A stretch of 64,000 bases of DNA from Flavonifractor porci (GCF_037572415.1 NZ_JBBHLB010000010.1:1-64000), one strand, 5' to 3'; positions 49,848-58,634 are shown, counted from the stretch's first letter. A program made the numbers and translations. The notes: generated by a model from the letters alone, not told the origin.

Positions 49848-50620
49848 AGCGGGGGCACCTCCTCCTGCAAGGTGATGTAGATGGTAACGCTTTCCTCTGG
49901 GGTGTTAAGGGTAAGAGTAAATTGTCGGGCGCCGGGTGTGGGATTTTGGAGCTCCAGTACGGTGGAGCTGCCTAGCAGGCTGTGCTTCACCGGCTCGGAA
50001 ATGATGGCTGAGCCGGTGCCGCCGGCATCATCGGTCCAGGACAGTTCGCCCCGCAGGAAATTCAAGGGCGGCTTCCAGAATTGCCATTGGGTGATGTTGA
50101 GGGGGCACTGGAGCAGGTATTCCTGCCGCGGTTTTTCTTCCGGGCAGGCCAGGGAGAGGAGGACCAGGCCGGCCTCTCCCGAAGGCGAGATATGATAACC
50201 GGACAGTTGGCCGCCGCCCACGGCGGAGCCGGAGACCTCCAGTGTACCGCGGTCCTGATCGACCAGGGATTCCGGCTGGGGAAAGACACCAGAGAGGGCG
50301 AAGAGGCCGGTACCTGCCCGAAAGCCGATCACCAGACTCAGGAGCAGCACCGCCAGAGCCGACAGGGCAAAAATGCGGGACAGTCGGGGGACCAGGGGGC
50401 TGTGGCACTTGTCCAGTTGATGCCCCAGCTTGTAGGGGTCCCCCATGGCTTCCACCGCCCGGCGTGCGGCATCCTCGGACTCCATGCCCTGTTCCTCCAG
50501 CGCGGCGGCGTGGTCCTCCAGATGGGCGTTTAATTCTGCCCAGGCGGCATACCGGGCGGGCTTCCAACGAATCAGAGAGCACACCTGATAACAGAAGGTA
50601 TCAAAGGGTTTGGAGGCCAT
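49844..50620 (-). CDS. Cassette protein A3 (HAAS-like domain, membrane protein)
   Basis: The 258-residue protein begins FCYQVCSLIRWKPARYAAWAELNAHLEDHAAALEEQG and AVEAMGDPYKLGHQLDKCHSP, then a membrane segment (about 78-100) and extracellular domain with a Gly-rich centre. It is 4 bases downstream of B2. Confidence 0.78.
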   Translation of the reverse strand: MASKPFDTFCYQVCSLIRWKPARYAAWAELNAHLEDHAAALEEQGMESEDAARRAVEAMGDPYKLGHQLDKCHSPLVPRLSRIFALSALAVLLLSLVIGFRAGTGLFALSGVFPQPESLVDQDRGTLEVSGSAVGGGQLSGYHISPSGEAGLVLLSLACPEEKPRQEYLLQCPLNITQWQFWKPPLNFLRGELSWTDDAGGTGSAIISEPVKHSLLGSSTVLELQNPTPGARQFTLTLNTPEESVTIYITLQEEVPPL

Positions 50621-50702
50621 ACACTCACCTCAATTCATAGCGGGTCGTCCAGGATTCCGGTTCGGGGGATTGGTAGATCAGCTTTCCGTCAGCGTCGTAG
50701 CC
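50610..50702. repeat. Direct repeat at cassette junction, copy 1
   Basis: About 93 bases covering the end of B2, the ribosome site and the start codon of A3 match 52052-52144 with five differences by eye. Preserved across a junction of two genes, this points to recent tandem duplication or gene conversion. Confidence 0.85.
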
Positions 50703-51251
50703 GCGGAGGCGGATACGGTCCATTTGATAGGCGGGGAGCAGGTTTCCGGTGAGCTGAAACCAGAAGCAGCCCTCTGCCACCGGGCCCTGGCGGAGGGTAT
50801 TCAGGTCATAGACCCTGCCGGCGTCCGACTCGGAGAGCAGCACCGGGTATTCCACCTCCACCTGGACAATGTCCGGGTCGCCGGCCAACACCAGAACAAC
50901 ACCCAGATTGTGGGGTGTGACGGCACTCAGCGGCTGTTCCGGGTCCCGGTAAAGGGATACGAGCGTGCCGGAGTCCCAGAGCAGCCCTTCCCGGGACAGA
51001 CCGCACCAGGCGTACCAGTTTCCCATGCGCAGCAGGTACTGGCGGTCGTAGAGAGGGCCGGACCCCAGATCGGCCACCACCTGGCCGTCCTCCCAGTAAT
51101 ACCGGGTCTGGGTGGCCCGCAGGGCCTGTCTGGCGGTAAACATGGGGAAATCCAGGGTGACAGCCAGGAAAACCAGAGTGAGCAGCAGAATCACAGCGTC
51201 CCGCAGGATGCGCCATTTGCGGCCCCGCTGGGAAATAGGACGTTCAGCCAT
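50625..51251 (-). CDS. Cassette protein B2 (single-pass membrane protein)
   Basis: The 208-residue subtype I member starts MAERPISQRGRKWRILRDAV, has a membrane segment (about 18-40), then LDFPMFTARQALRATQTRYYW. Its last 25 residues (GYDADGKLIYQSPEPESW and on) are almost identical to B1. Start overlaps A2 by 8 bases. Confidence 0.76.
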   Translation of the reverse strand: MAERPISQRGRKWRILRDAVILLLTLVFLAVTLDFPMFTARQALRATQTRYYWEDGQVVADLGSGPLYDRQYLLRMGNWYAWCGLSREGLLWDSGTLVSLYRDPEQPLSAVTPHNLGVVLVLAGDPDIVQVEVEYPVLLSESDAGRVYDLNTLRQGPVAEGCFWFQLTGNLLPAYQMDRIRLRGYDADGKLIYQSPEPESWTTRYELR

Positions 51252-52062
51252 CTGCTTCGCCTCCCTTCAGCGGAACGGTGAGGGAGAGACGGACCTCTCC
51301 ATAGCGGTCGAAGCGGAAGGTCAACTGGGTGGCTGCCGGGTCCACGTTGGTGACGGTGAGGCAGTAATGAGTGGCAAAGGGGAAATCACCCATGGGGGTG
51401 CTGGCCTGCACTCTGGAAAAGACGGTTTCGTCCAGAGCCTGCCGCTCTCGGGTAGAGGGATAGCGGTTGCCCACATCGTCCTCCGCCCACAAGTCATAGC
51501 CAAAGGCGGGACAGCGCAGCCAGGGGTTGGATTGCGTTACCTGAAGGATACAATCCACATAGCGGGCGCCGGAGTAGTTCTCAATGCCGACCTGTTTTAT
51601 GGTGTAGGTATAGGGCGGGTCCTGATAGACAGCATTGGTCTCATACTGAGCCACAAGATTGTCCGGGTGGATATGCCGCTCAAAGTAGAGGGCGGGATCG
51701 CTGCTGACAGAATCGGGCTTGCCGGTCAGGTTCTCCAAGGTGCCGGGCAGGTGGAACAGGCAAAATATAACGATGATGGCCGACAAGAACCAGACAACCG
51801 CCTGAAACCAGATTTGGAACCAGCCCAGCAGGGGACTGTGGCTTTCATTCAGGGCCCGGCCCAGTTCTTCCGGGTCTCCCATGGCACTCACTGCCGCCGC
51901 TTCGGCCTCCTCCGAGGTTAGGTCGGGGCGGGCCTCCAGCAGGGCGTCCCGGTGGTCTTCCAGGTGGGCTGTGAGTTCGGCGGTAATGGCGTCGTGGTCG
52001 GGGGAGAAGCGGACAAAGGCGCACACCTGTCTGCAAAATGTCTCGCAGCGATTGGAGGCCAT
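51244..52062 (-). CDS. Cassette protein A2 (HAAS-like domain, membrane protein)
   Basis: The 272-residue protein has the HAAS-like domain (FCRQVCAFVRFSPDHDAITAELTAHLEDHRDALLEARPD; AVSAMGDPEELGRALNESHSP), a membrane segment (about 78-100) and a long extracellular part. Very similar to A1 in the first 90 residues. Confidence 0.78.
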   Translation of the reverse strand: MASNRCETFCRQVCAFVRFSPDHDAITAELTAHLEDHRDALLEARPDLTSEEAEAAAVSAMGDPEELGRALNESHSPLLGWFQIWFQAVVWFLSAIIVIFCLFHLPGTLENLTGKPDSVSSDPALYFERHIHPDNLVAQYETNAVYQDPPYTYTIKQVGIENYSGARYVDCILQVTQSNPWLRCPAFGYDLWAEDDVGNRYPSTRERQALDETVFSRVQASTPMGDFPFATHYCLTVTNVDPAATQLTFRFDRYGEVRLSLTVPLKGGEADG

Positions 52063-52144
52063 ACACTCACCTCAGTTCATAACGGGTCGTCCAGGATTCC
52101 GGTTCAGGGGATTGGTAGATCAGCCTTCCGTCGGCGTCGTAGCC
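52052..52144. repeat. Direct repeat at cassette junction, copy 2
   Basis: This is the partner of 50610-50702. It covers the end of B1 and the start of A2. Confidence 0.85.
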
Positions 52145-52711
52145 CTTGACCTGGAGGTCCTCCGGAAAGACGAAGCCGGGGCCTGACGTATAGGAAATCA
52201 GGAAGCAGTTCTCCGTGCTCTGGGTCTGGCTGGCGGAGAGCAGGGTGTAACCCTGTTTTGTTTCAGCAGAAATGGGGAACGTGATCTCCACCTGGGCGAT
52301 CTCCGGGTCGTTGGAGATCACCAGTACCGCACCGGTTCTCCAGTCGCTGACCACCAGAGGCACCAGAGGGAGGTTGGGGTCATTTTTTACCGCGTCCAGG
52401 CCGCCGGTCTGCCAGAACAGGCCGTAGTGGTTGACGCCGCACCAGGCGTACCAGTCCCCGTGGCGGAGAATGTAATAGCGGTCGTACTGGCCAATCTTGA
52501 CTTTGTTGGCCTCCCGGGAATAATCCAGGGTGGTGATGACCTCCCCGGGACCGAAGAAATAGCGGTCCTGGGTGGCCTCCAGAGCCTGTTCGGCGGTGAG
52601 GATGGGAAAGTCCAGCCGGAGCACCAGCACCACCAGGACTATTGCCAGCAGCAGGGCGTCCCGGAGGATGCGGCGCTTGCGCTGGGCGGGGGTGACGGAG
52701 CATCTGGCCAT
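52067..52711 (-). CDS. Cassette protein B1 (single-pass membrane protein)
   Basis: The 214-residue subtype I member starts MARCSVTPAQRKRRILRDAL, has a membrane segment (about 19-37) and LDFPILTAEQALEATQDRYFF. It is one base past the A1 stop. Subtype I proteins (B1, B2) and subtype II (B3-B5) share topology and end motif but little else. Confidence 0.76.
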   Translation of the reverse strand: MARCSVTPAQRKRRILRDALLLAIVLVVLVLRLDFPILTAEQALEATQDRYFFGPGEVITTLDYSREANKVKIGQYDRYYILRHGDWYAWCGVNHYGLFWQTGGLDAVKNDPNLPLVPLVVSDWRTGAVLVISNDPEIAQVEITFPISAETKQGYTLLSASQTQSTENCFLISYTSGPGFVFPEDLQVKGYDADGRLIYQSPEPESWTTRYELR

Positions 52712-52712
52712 G

Positions 52713-53552
52713 TCAGTCCCCTCCTTTCAGCGGCAGGGTCAGAGAGATGGCGTTCTCTCCGAAGCGGTCAAAGCGGAGGGTGACGGAGGTAGCCTCTGGA
52801 TGGATACCGCCCACCCACAGATCGTAGTAGGAGGCGAAGGGATAGATGGCGGTAGGATTGCCGGAGGAATCCCCGGCGGAGGTGGGCAGCTGGTACAGCT
52901 CCTGCTGGCCTCTGGAGGGGTAACGGTTGCCCAGATCGTCCTCCGCCCACAGCCATTCCCGAAATTCCGGCCCCCGCTGCCAAGGATTGGGGTGGGTCAC
53001 CTTCAGCAGATAGTCCAGATGCAGGGCCTCGTCTCTGTATTCGCTGGCCTCTGTGCGGGTAACAACTGCCCGCTGGATGGAAAAGGTGTAGCCCTCATAT
53101 TGCCAAACAGCCCCAGGGGTGAAATCGGCCACCACGTCGTACTCGTCATAATGCTCCAGAAGATAGCCCATCCCCACGCCGTCGTAACTGGGGGGCGCGA
53201 TCAGGTTGGTAACCGTTTCCTTTGCCTGGGGCAGGGCAAAGAGCAGGATGAGGATGGCCAGAGTCCACACTACCCGGCGAAACCAGATCTGAAACCAGCC
53301 CAACAGGGGATGATGGATCTGATCCAGCCAGCGGCCCAATTCCTCCGCATCCCCCATGGCCCGGACGGCTCTGGACTCGGCGTCCCGCAGGGTCATGTTT
53401 GGATAGGCCTCTAGCAGGGTGTCCCGGTGCTCCTCCATGTGGCCGGTCAGCTCTGCGGAAATGGCGTGGTGGTCGGGAGAGAACCGGACGAAGGAACATA
53501 CCTGACCGCAGAATTGGTCTATGGTGAGCCGGGGGCCGCCGGGAGCGTCCAT
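52713..53552 (-). CDS. Cassette protein A1 (HAAS-like domain, membrane protein)
   Basis: The 279-residue protein starts at ATG 53552, which overlaps the PadR stop (TGATGG). It has the HAAS-like domain (FCGQVCSFVRFSPDHHAISAELTGHMEEHRDTLLEAYPN; AVRAMGDAEELGRWLDQIHHP), a membrane segment (about 85-105) and an extracellular domain. HAAS-type proteins next to PadR genes are a known pairing, in which they are thought to respond to envelope conditions. A longer start at 53615 would run into padR and is rejected. Confidence 0.8.
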   Translation of the reverse strand: MDAPGGPRLTIDQFCGQVCSFVRFSPDHHAISAELTGHMEEHRDTLLEAYPNMTLRDAESRAVRAMGDAEELGRWLDQIHHPLLGWFQIWFRRVVWTLAILILLFALPQAKETVTNLIAPPSYDGVGMGYLLEHYDEYDVVADFTPGAVWQYEGYTFSIQRAVVTRTEASEYRDEALHLDYLLKVTHPNPWQRGPEFREWLWAEDDLGNRYPSRGQQELYQLPTSAGDSSGNPTAIYPFASYYDLWVGGIHPEATSVTLRFDRFGENAISLTLPLKGGD

Positions 53553-53896
53553 CAGGCCATGGCCGGGGCAGACCCGGCCAACACCGCGTTCACCGCCTGG
53601 GAGAAGGTGGTCCACTCCTTCTTCTTCTCATCCAGCAGCCGAAAGCCCTTTTTTGTAATGTGGTAATACTTGCGGGTGCGGCCGGTAGGGGCCTCCTTCT
53701 CGTAGGACTGGACCGCTCCCTCCTTCTCCAGGGTGTGGAGAATGGGGTAGAGGGTGCCCTCCTTCATGGAGAAGGTGTTGTCGCTTTTGGCCTCCAGTTC
53801 GGCGATCATCTGGTAGCCGTACTTGTCCTCTCCAGACAGGAGAGAGAGTACCAGCAGGGTGGTGCTGCCAGACAGCAGGGATTTATCCGCTTTCAT
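53552..53896 (-). CDS. PadR-family transcriptional regulator
   Basis: The 114-residue protein has the winged-helix pattern of PadR-s1 regulators (LVLSLLSGEDKYGYQMIAELEAKS; FSMKEGTLYPILHTLEKEGAVQSYEKEAPTGRTRKYYHIT) and a short C-terminal dimerisation helix. It begins the 11-gene cassette operon and faces the palindromic promoter, so it almost certainly represses its own operon. AAAGGAGG precedes the ATG. Confidence 0.93.
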   Translation of the reverse strand: MKADKSLLSGSTTLLVLSLLSGEDKYGYQMIAELEAKSDNTFSMKEGTLYPILHTLEKEGAVQSYEKEAPTGRTRKYYHITKKGFRLLDEKKKEWTTFSQAVNAVLAGSAPAMA

Positions 53897-53923
53897 GGGA
53901 AACCTCCTTTCAGATCAAAAACA

Positions 53924-53973
53924 ATACCTCGGGTTTCTAGGTATATTATACCTAGAAACCCGAGGTATGTCAA
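53924..53973 (-). promoter_or_regulatory. Consensus promoter inside a 45-bp perfect palindrome (PadR operator)
   Basis: Minus-strand TTGACA (53968-53973) and TATAAT (53945-53950) are separated by exactly 17 bases: a full consensus sigma-A promoter. Positions 53924-53945 and 53947-53968 form a perfect 22-bp inverted repeat around one base (53946), with arms beginning ATACCTCGGGTTTCTAGG. The centre is at the -10 box, so protein bound there would block RNA polymerase. The PadR ATG lies about 40 bases downstream. Confidence 0.9.
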
Positions 53974-53981
53974 CAGAGGTT

Positions 53982-54938
53982 TTATTTCATCCGGCTGCGA
54001 AGGGGCCGGCCAGACAAAAAGCGGTCCAGATTGTCCAGAAATAGGGCCTGAAGCTGGTCCAGAGTGACCTGCATATGGTTATAGCCGCCGGCGGTGTGGG
54101 GGGTGATGAGGGCCCGTGGGGTGTCCCAGAGGGGATGCTCCGGGGGAAGAGGCTCCGGGTGGGTAACATCCAGTCCGGCTCCCAGCAGATGCCCCTGGGA
54201 CAGGACTTCCGCCAGGGCGGCGCAGTCAATGGCGGAGCCCCGGCCGGCGTTGAGGAGGACGGCATCGGGCTTCATCAGCAGCAGGCGGCGGCGGTCCATG
54301 AGCCCGGCGGTATCCCTGTTGTGGGGGAGAACCAGAGCCACCACGTCGGCCTGGGGGAGCAGACTGTCGATGGCGGACAGGGGGAAAGTCTGGTCGAAGT
54401 CCTCCACGGGAGCGTCGGAGCGGTGGAGGCCCATAACGGTTTTGGACCCCAGCGCCCGGCACAGACGGGCAAAGTGGCGGCCGATGTCGCCGGTACCCCC
54501 TACCAGAACGGTCTGCCCCCGCAGGGAGCGGACGTGGCCTAAATCGGCCCAGGTGCGGGTGTTTTGTTGGTCCCGGTAGGCGGGCAGGCGTTTATAGATG
54601 GCCAGCAGCATGGCCAGCAGATGCTCAGAGACAGCGGGACCGTAGGCTCCGGCGGCGCAGGTGAGGAGCACTCCCTCGGGCAGTACACCGGGGACCAGAT
54701 AGGGGTCCACTCCGGCGTTCCAACTCTGGACCCATTTCAGTTGGGGGAAGGTTTTGAGATCTGCCGGGGGGACAAAACCCATGAGGATGGTGGTGCGTTC
54801 CCGCCAGTCCTGGGGGATGGCCGCCGACCCCCGACGGTCGCTGGTGGGGAGAAAGAGGTGCTCCTCGTTGGGAGCGGCGGTACGGAAGCGGTCCTGCTCT
54901 TCCAGGGTGAGGGGAAGCAGGTGGAGAATGGTTTCCAT
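53982..54938 (-). CDS. D-isomer-specific 2-hydroxyacid dehydrogenase
   Basis: The 318-residue protein has a Rossmann NAD-binding motif LVGGTGDIGRHFARLCRALG and the catalytic set: Arg in NAGRGS, an Asp/Glu in LDVTHPEPLP and His in ITPHTAGG. It reduces a 2-keto acid or oxidises a 2-hydroxy acid. Substrate is unknown. No co-transcribed partner. Confidence 0.9.
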   Translation of the reverse strand: METILHLLPLTLEEQDRFRTAAPNEEHLFLPTSDRRGSAAIPQDWRERTTILMGFVPPADLKTFPQLKWVQSWNAGVDPYLVPGVLPEGVLLTCAAGAYGPAVSEHLLAMLLAIYKRLPAYRDQQNTRTWADLGHVRSLRGQTVLVGGTGDIGRHFARLCRALGSKTVMGLHRSDAPVEDFDQTFPLSAIDSLLPQADVVALVLPHNRDTAGLMDRRRLLLMKPDAVLLNAGRGSAIDCAALAEVLSQGHLLGAGLDVTHPEPLPPEHPLWDTPRALITPHTAGGYNHMQVTLDQLQALFLDNLDRFLSGRPLRSRMK

Positions 54939-54971
54939 AGGATAAGCCTCCAGATATGGATAATGTAGAAA

Positions 54972-55002
54972 AGAGGGCTGGTTGGAAAACCAGCCCTCTT
55001 AA
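54972..55002 (-). terminator. Terminator downstream of the pyruvate carboxylase region
   Basis: GAGGGCTGGTT pairs with AACCAGCCCTC, and the minus strand continues CTCTTTTCT. It lies after the duplicated 3' end of pyc. Confidence 0.8.
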
Positions 55003-55006
55003 GCAA

Positions 55007-55052
55007 TTACTTAATGGTAATGAGCAGCTCGCCGGCCTTGACAGAGCCGCCT
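55007..55052 (-). pseudogene. Duplicated 3' end of pyc
   Basis: These 46 bases match the last codons and stop of pyc (55206-55251) at 44 positions. On the minus strand it encodes GGSVKAGELLITIK followed by TAA. It lies next to the terminator, so it is probably the original gene end, displaced by an insertion or duplication of about 199 bases. Confidence 0.82.
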
Positions 55053-55205
55053 GGCCCGCACAGACTTGCCTGTGCGGGAACCCGTGAGAATTTAAATCAG
55101 GTATCACGGAGCGGAAGTGAATCCCGCCCCGCTCCGCCGCAAAAGCGGCGGTTCGCTGCGCTCACAGGAAGGCGGCGAGGTGTTGAAAAGCCAAGGAAAC
55201 CGGTC
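55053..55205. other. Sequence between the two copies of the pyc end (possible mini-insertion)
   Basis: This 153-base segment lies between the two pyc ends and holds two hairpins: CCCGCACAG...CTGTGCGGG (about 55055-55078) and GCCGC...GCGGC near 55135. It has no convincing ORF. Unrelated to the flanking genes. It may be the remnant of a small mobile element. Confidence 0.5.
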
Positions 55206-58200
55206 TTACTTAATGGTGATCAGCAGCTCGCCGGCCTTGACAGAGCCGCCTTCCTTGATGAGTACCTCGTCCACGGTACCCGCCATGCGGGCTACCACGG
55301 AGGTCTCCATCTTCATGGCCTCGATGACGGCCAGGACCTGGTTTTCCTCCACCTTGTCGCCGGGCTTGACGTTCACCTTGGACACCATGCCGGGGATGGA
55401 GGCGCCCACCTGGCTCTTGTCGGAGGGATCGGCCAGATTGACCTTGCGGGCCTGGGCGGTGGCGCTCTTGTCGGGCACGGCCACCTCGCGGCGCATACCA
55501 TTGAGCTCGAACTGCACGTTGCGGGTGCCGTCCTCGTTCAGGTCGCCCAGACCCATATACTTGATGACCAGGGTCTTGCCGTCCTCGATGTTGATCTTGT
55601 TGGTCTCGCCCAGAGCCATGCCGTTGAAGAACACATGGCTGCCCATGCGCATGATATAGCCGTACTCCTGACGGTGACGGTAGAAGTCCTCCACCACCTT
55701 GGGATAGAGGCACCAGGAGATGACGTTGTGGTCGGAGGCGTCGGGATAGAACTTGCGGACCTCCTCCCGGGCCTTCTCAAAGTCGATAGGCTCCAGCAGC
55801 TCGCCGGGGCGGCAGGTAATGGGCTTCTCGCCCTTGAGGACCACCTTCTGCAGATCCTCGGGGAAGCCCCAGGCGGGCTGGCCCATCATGCCCTTGAAGT
55901 AGCTGACCACGGAGTCGGGGAAAGTGAGGGCCTCGCCCCGCTCCACGATATTCTCGGGAGTCAGGTCGTTCTGCACCATGAAGATGGCCAGGTCGCCCAC
56001 CATCTTGGAGGAAGGGGTCACCTTCACGATGTCGCCCAGCATATGGTTGACGGTCTTGTACATCTCCTTGACCGCCTCGAACTGGTGGCCCAGGCCGATG
56101 CTCTCCACCTGGCTCTTCAGGTTGGTGTACTGGCCGCCAGGCATCTCGTAGCGGTAGATGTCGGTGGAGGGGTTCTTGATGCCCGCCTCAAACTTACTGT
56201 AGCGCAGGCGCACGTCGGCCCAGTAGTCGGACAGCTTCTGCAGCTTGTCGCCGTCCAGGCCGGTGTCCCGCTCCTGGCCGTGGAGGGCGGCCACCACCGC
56301 GTTCATGGAGGGCTGGCTGGTCATGGAGGACATGGAGTCGATGGCGCAGTCCACAATGTCCACACCAGCCTCGGCGGCCATCAGATAGGCGGCCACCTGG
56401 TTGCCGGAGGTGTCGTGGGTATGCAGGTGGATGGGAATGCCGATCTCCTGTTTCAGGGTGGACACCAGCTTCTTGGCAGCGTAGGGCTTCAGCAGGCCGG
56501 ACATATCCTTGATGCACAGCAGGTGCGCGCCCCGCTTCTCCAGCTCCTTGGCCATGTTGACGTAGTACTCCAGGGTGTACTTATCCCGCTTGGGGTCCAG
56601 GATGTCGCCGGTGTAGCAGATGGTGGCCTCGCACAGCTTGCCCTGCTTGAGGACCTCATCCATGGCCACTTCCATGCCGGGGATCCAGTTCAGGGAGTCA
56701 AAGATGCGGAACACATCGATGCCGCCGATGGCAGCCTCCTTGATGAAGGCGCGGATCAGGTTGTCGGGGTAGTTGGTGTAACCCACAGCGTTGGCTCCCC
56801 GCAGCAGCATCTGGAAGGGGATGTTGGGGATCTTCTCCCGCAGCAGCCGCAGACGCTCCCAGGGGGACTCGTGGAGGAACCGGTAGGCCACATCGAAGGT
56901 GGCGCCGCCCCACATCTCCAGGGAGAAGCAGTCGTTGAGGATCTCGGCGGTGCCCTCGGAGGCCTTCAGCATATCGCGGGTACGCACCCGGGTGGACAAC
57001 AGAGACTGATGGGCGTCCCGCATGGTGGTGTCGGTGATAAGCAGCTTCTTCTGGTCCAGCACCCAGTCCCGCACCGCCTCAGGACCCTTGCTGTCCAGCA
57101 GCTGCTTCAGGCCGGTGCACTTGGGCGGGGTGTTCTCGTAGGGCGGGAAACGGGGGATGTCATGCTGAGGACGCTCGGCAGAGGGGGAGTCCACCTGGAT
57201 CTGGGCAATGTATTTGAGGATCTTGGTGGCGCGGTCCCGTCCGGTGTCGATATCGAAGAGCTCGGGAGTCTCGTCAATGAACTTGGTGTGGCAGGCTCCC
57301 GCCCGGAAAGTGGGGTGAGCCAGAATGTTGGTGACGAAGGGGATGTTGGTCTTGACGCCGCGGACATGCTCCTCGCTGATGGCACGCATGGCCTTGCGGC
57401 AGACGCCCTCGAAGGTGTTGTCCCAGGAGGTGACCTTCACCAGCAGGGAATCGTAGTAGGGGGAGATCTCAGCGCCGGTGTAGGCGTTGCCGCCATCCAG
57501 ACGGACGCCGAAACCGCCGCCGGAACGGTAGGCGGTGATCTTGCCGGTGTCGGGGGCAAAGTTGTTGGCCGGATCCTCGGTGGTCACCCGGCACTGGAGG
57601 GCATAGCCGTTCATGTGGACGGCATCCTGAGAGGGAATGCCGATCTCCGGGGTGGAGAGGGGATGCCCCTCGGCGATGAGGATCTGGGCCCGCACCAGGT
57701 CCACGCCGGTGACCATCTCGGTGACGGTGTGCTCCACCTGGATACGGGGGTTCATCTCGATGAAGTAGTGATCGCCGTTCTTGTCCACCAGGAACTCCAC
57801 GGTGCCGGCGGAGACATAGCCCACGTGCTTGGCAACCTTGACGGCGTCCTCGTACAGTTTCTGGCGGGTGGCCTCGGGTACGCTGAAGGCGGGAGCAAAC
57901 TCCACTACCTTCTGATAGCGGCGCTGCAGGGAGCAGTCGCGCTCACCCAGGTGGACCACATTGCCGTGCTTGTCGCCCAGGATCTGCACCTCGATGTGCT
58001 TGGGCTCCACCAGGTACTTCTCAATGAAGATATCCTCGTTGCCGAAGGCCTTCTTGGCCTCGCTCTTCACCAGATTGAAGGCGGGGATGACCTCCTCCGG
58101 CTTGTCGCAGCGGCGCATACCGCGGCCGCCGCCGCCGCCGGCTGCCTTCAGAATGATGGGGAAGCCGTAGGAGATGGCCTTCTCCAGGGCCTCTTCCCCG

Positions 58201-58634
58201 CTTTTCAGGGGTTCAGAGGAGCCGGGGATGGTGGGCACATTGCAGGCCTTGGCGATGGCCTTGGCGGTGAGCTTGTCGCCCATCTGAGCCAAAATTTTGG
58301 AGGAGGGGCCAATGAAGGTGATGCCGGCGTCCTCGCAGGCCTTGGCAAAGTCGGCGTTCTCGCTCAAAAAGCCGTAGCCGGGATGGATGGCGTCCACGTT
58401 GCGGCGCTTGGCCAGATCGATGATGGAGGGAATGTCCAGATAGGCCCCCAGGGGGGACTTGTTTTCTCCGATGAGGTAGGCCTCGTCCGCCTTGGTGCGG
58501 AAGAGGGAGAAGGTGTCCTCGTTGGAATACATGGCCACCGTGTGCAGGCCCAGATCGTAGCAGGCCCGGAATACCCGGATGGCGATTTCGCCCCGGTTGG
58601 CCACCAGGACTTTGTTGAACTTACATTCCGCCAT
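55206..58634 (-). CDS. pyc: Pyruvate carboxylase
   Basis: The enzyme makes oxaloacetate from pyruvate, bicarbonate and ATP. The 1142-residue protein has an N-terminal biotin carboxylase (1-460; NRGEIAIRVFRA, GGGGRGMRR, EMNPRIQVEHTVTE), a carboxyltransferase (about 540-830; TTMRDAHQSLLSTRVRT, HTHDTSGN) and a C-terminal biotinyl domain with EAMKM (biotin Lys1108). ATG at 58634 follows GAAAGGAAGG; the reading from 58721 is rejected. Complete single-chain form. Confidence 0.97.
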   Translation of the reverse strand: MAECKFNKVLVANRGEIAIRVFRACYDLGLHTVAMYSNEDTFSLFRTKADEAYLIGENKSPLGAYLDIPSIIDLAKRRNVDAIHPGYGFLSENADFAKACEDAGITFIGPSSKILAQMGDKLTAKAIAKACNVPTIPGSSEPLKSGEEALEKAISYGFPIILKAAGGGGGRGMRRCDKPEEVIPAFNLVKSEAKKAFGNEDIFIEKYLVEPKHIEVQILGDKHGNVVHLGERDCSLQRRYQKVVEFAPAFSVPEATRQKLYEDAVKVAKHVGYVSAGTVEFLVDKNGDHYFIEMNPRIQVEHTVTEMVTGVDLVRAQILIAEGHPLSTPEIGIPSQDAVHMNGYALQCRVTTEDPANNFAPDTGKITAYRSGGGFGVRLDGGNAYTGAEISPYYDSLLVKVTSWDNTFEGVCRKAMRAISEEHVRGVKTNIPFVTNILAHPTFRAGACHTKFIDETPELFDIDTGRDRATKILKYIAQIQVDSPSAERPQHDIPRFPPYENTPPKCTGLKQLLDSKGPEAVRDWVLDQKKLLITDTTMRDAHQSLLSTRVRTRDMLKASEGTAEILNDCFSLEMWGGATFDVAYRFLHESPWERLRLLREKIPNIPFQMLLRGANAVGYTNYPDNLIRAFIKEAAIGGIDVFRIFDSLNWIPGMEVAMDEVLKQGKLCEATICYTGDILDPKRDKYTLEYYVNMAKELEKRGAHLLCIKDMSGLLKPYAAKKLVSTLKQEIGIPIHLHTHDTSGNQVAAYLMAAEAGVDIVDCAIDSMSSMTSQPSMNAVVAALHGQERDTGLDGDKLQKLSDYWADVRLRYSKFEAGIKNPSTDIYRYEMPGGQYTNLKSQVESIGLGHQFEAVKEMYKTVNHMLGDIVKVTPSSKMVGDLAIFMVQNDLTPENIVERGEALTFPDSVVSYFKGMMGQPAWGFPEDLQKVVLKGEKPITCRPGELLEPIDFEKAREEVRKFYPDASDHNVISWCLYPKVVEDFYRHRQEYGYIMRMGSHVFFNGMALGETNKINIEDGKTLVIKYMGLGDLNEDGTRNVQFELNGMRREVAVPDKSATAQARKVNLADPSDKSQVGASIPGMVSKVNVKPGDKVEENQVLAVIEAMKMETSVVARMAGTVDEVLIKEGGSVKAGELLITIK

